Source: Mariniflexile sp. TRM1-10
Lineage (GTDB): Bacteria > Bacteroidota > Bacteroidia > Flavobacteriales > Flavobacteriaceae
Length of the DNA: 64,000 nt
Direction: 5' to 3'
Assembly (NCBI RefSeq): GCF_003425985.1
Contig: NZ_CP022985.1
Coordinates: 2,898,001 to 2,962,000, forward strand
The position numbers and the translations under genes are program-made. The notes beneath the pieces are model-generated. The model saw only the letters and a program-made list of their open reading frames with translations, did no database searches and was not told where the DNA came from. This document shows, piece after piece, positions 62,602 to 64,000 of this stretch (positions are counted from its first letter, which is position 1; each line of letters starts with the position of its first letter).

Positions 62602-63435
62602 ATGAAAAACCTACTTATAATATTCATTCTTCCATTAATCTTTACAGCTTGTAAAGAAAATTCAAAGGACACTAAACCGATTGAAAAACTGGAATTCTAT
62701 TCTGACAATAGCAATTTGACTTTCAAAAAGAGAGTGATACTTGAGAATTGTGATAGCCTTTTTTATTTCTACAGAAACGGACAAATATTTAAAAGAGGGA
62801 AAATCCAAAAAAACGAAAAGCCATTCGGAATTTGGAATTTATACTCAAATGATGGAAAATTAAGGGAAATTAGAGAATGGTTTGTGATAGACGGACATTC
62901 GAGAATGAATAGAGCTTGGTTTCTTGATAAAAAAGGAGACACACTTGCTTGGAGAGATCAAGATTCGATTTTTAACCAAAAAGAATTTGTAAATGACACT
63001 TTAGGAACACGAGCAACCAACTACAATGTTTTCGACTTTAACAAAGACACTATCGACTTAAATGAACCAATTCGTGGAGTTGCATATTGTAATTCTCGTC
63101 GGATAAGAGATTATGATTCTCAAATCAGAGTCTTTTTCCATAGCGAAAGTGAAAATTTCAATTCACCTTTTCCAAATGACAGTCTGATTAGAACAGACCA
63201 TTTTGACAACTTAAAAACTGATACTATTAATCAAAAATGGTTTACTGATATTAACCCTAAAAGATATGGTCACGTATCAATTTTTGGAAGTTGGTTTAAA
63301 AAGCCAGGGAAAAAACTTTTAAGAGGATATATGGAAGAATACTCTTATGGACCTTTTAAGGATAAAGAAATTGACAGTATGACTGCAAGAGTTTATTTTG
63401 AGAAAACGATTTACGTAAAAGACACGATTAAATGA
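62602..63435 (+). CDS. Cassette gene 4: MORN-repeat-like lipoprotein
   Basis: The preferred start is the ATG at 62602 (an adjacent ATG at 62599 is possible), giving about 278 residues with a lipoprotein signal ending LIFTAC. The middle shows MORN-type repeats (YFYRNGQIFKRGKIQ, KPFGIWNLYSNDGKLREI), as in YwqK-like antitoxin or envelope proteins. An upstream ATG at 62548 would add the spacer-encoded MTTMGLLFVVVVWV. Function unknown. Confidence 0.72.
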   Translation: MKNLLIIFILPLIFTACKENSKDTKPIEKLEFYSDNSNLTFKKRVILENCDSLFYFYRNGQIFKRGKIQKNEKPFGIWNLYSNDGKLREIREWFVIDGHSRMNRAWFLDKKGDTLAWRDQDSIFNQKEFVNDTLGTRATNYNVFDFNKDTIDLNEPIRGVAYCNSRRIRDYDSQIRVFFHSESENFNSPFPNDSLIRTDHFDNLKTDTINQKWFTDINPKRYGHVSIFGSWFKKPGKKLLRGYMEEYSYGPFKDKEIDSMTARVYFEKTIYVKDTIK

Positions 63436-63441
63436 AATCAC

Positions 63442-63660
63442 TGCGTACAACACCGGTAACCAGCTCTACGAAGCCAGCTCAGCATTCTGTGACTTCGTAG
63501 CAATATTATAACTAAAGTAAACATATATAAGAAACTACATTTTGCAATAAGGCGTGTTTTTTTATTTAATAGCTTATTAAAAAGTAATATATTGCATACA
63601 TTATACGATATAACTACGATGGGGTTGCTGTTTGTTGTGGTTATATGATTGTTGTACACA
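63442..63660 (+). repeat. Cassette spacer 5 (diverged)
   Basis: It runs from TGCGTACAAC to GTTGTACACA. The hairpin half is replaced by unrelated sequence, but the last 85 bp (AAAAAGTAATATATTGCATAC to GTTTGTTGTGGTTATATG) match the other spacers. Leader frame at 63619-63648 reads MGLLFVVVI. Confidence 0.68.
63619..63648 (+). CDS. Leader ORF of spacer 5 (9 aa)
   Basis: MGLLFVVVI followed by TGA. Same pattern as leaders in the other spacers. Hypothetical. Confidence 0.3.
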   Translation: MGLLFVVVI

Positions 63661-63681
63661 AGCTAAAAACCGAGAATTGAA

Positions 63682-64000
63682 TTGAATAAAAAGATATTAA
63701 TTGGAACTCTAATCGGAGTAATTTTATTCTCATTTTTCGGATTTTGGATTTCGGGTTTCTTCTTATTTGAAAGTCCGAATGAATTAATAATCAAAAAGGA
63801 ATGTGATTACGAAGGATTACGGAAAGTCGTTATGTATGAACTAAATGGAAATGCAGTAACGAATGGAGCAATTCACATTTCTGCATCTGATTGTTCTGAA
63901 AATAAAATTGAAAACTCTGAATTAATATTTACTGTTAGCTCATCGAATATTAAAATATCGGACGTAAATTTTGAGTGGACAAGCTTTGACACTTTGACAA
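63682..64000 (+). CDS. Cassette gene 5: membrane-anchored protein (cut by window edge)
   Basis: A frame starting at TTG 63682 (no good ATG nearby) runs to the right edge without a stop, about 106 residues. It begins LNKKILIGTLIGVILFSFFG, one hydrophobic segment, followed by a soluble part (FESPNELIIKKECDYEG). Family unknown. Its cassette should end beyond the window with TGTGTACAAC if the pattern holds. Confidence 0.55.
   Translation, partial: MNKKILIGTLIGVILFSFFGFWISGFFLFESPNELIIKKECDYEGLRKVVMYELNGNAVTNGAIHISASDCSENKIENSELIFTVSSSNIKISDVNFEWTSFDTLT

Noticed and set aside
63438..63659. 73-codon minus-strand frame in spacer 5
   Set aside because: It covers only spacer sequence and is mirrored by similar chance frames in the other spacers.

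Overview
The window is AT-rich Bacteroidota DNA, almost certainly from a member of the Flavobacteriaceae, and a marine or alga-associated species would fit. The evidence is a SusC/SusD-type polysaccharide utilisation locus, type IX secretion (T9SS) proteins, promoter-like TAnnTTTG boxes, OxyR/Dps, and families typical of this phylum (GIN-domain proteins, DUF4870, SpoIIM/RDD/MoxR cluster). This identification is inference from gene content, not from a marker gene; no rRNA or tRNA gene was seen.

Region 1 (1-22.5 kb) is a starch/maltodextrin locus. On the minus strand lie susC, susD, a susE-like and a susF-like lipoprotein gene, then the start of a secreted GH13 amylase cut off by the left window edge. 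An IS110-family element sits between the susF-like gene and that amylase. Divergently, on the plus strand, are a LacI-type regulator, an MFS sugar importer, beta-phosphoglucomutase, a GH65 maltose phosphorylase, a GH97 (SusB-type) alpha-glucosidase and two GH13 amylases. Together they would bind starch at the surface, import oligosaccharides, hydrolyse them in the periplasm, and split maltose by phosphorolysis in the cytoplasm. A perfect 16-bp palindrome between susC and the regulator gene is the best candidate operator.

Region 2 (22.6-31.8 kb) holds envelope and stress genes: two YceI proteins around a porin-like barrel, two GIN-domain (DUF2807) proteins, a PspC protein with its PadR regulator, DUF4870, a DUF4442 thioesterase-like protein and an AIM24-family protein. 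Region 3 (31.8-34.8 kb) is a second copy of the IS110-family element, inverted relative to the first and itself interrupted near its end by a different IS110-family element.

Region 4 (34.8-58.4 kb) is mostly chromosomal housekeeping: a large T9SS surface protein, divergent oxyR-dps, and a conserved membrane operon (SpoIIM, membrane protein, DUF4129, DUF4350, MoxR, DUF58) invaded by a PIN-domain toxin-antitoxin pair. It continues with RDD, TRIC channel, an Ldh2-family dehydrogenase, cyclophilin, Nudix, acyltransferase, SulP transporter and a GH63-like glucosidase. Many spacers here are filled with unusual word-like short tandem repeats that recur in the same module order and in both orientations.

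Region 5 (58.8-64.0 kb, running off the right edge) is the most unusual part. Short, unrelated, mostly unknown genes all point the same way and are separated by five related spacers of about 160-325 bp. Each complete cassette starts and ends with short sequences that are reverse complements of each other but differ between cassettes, exactly so in the third and fourth. This is the layout of integron gene cassettes with attC-like sites. No integrase gene lies in the window, and the spacers carry a terminator hairpin and a conserved short leader reading frame. This may be a cassette array of a type not usually recognised in Bacteroidota.
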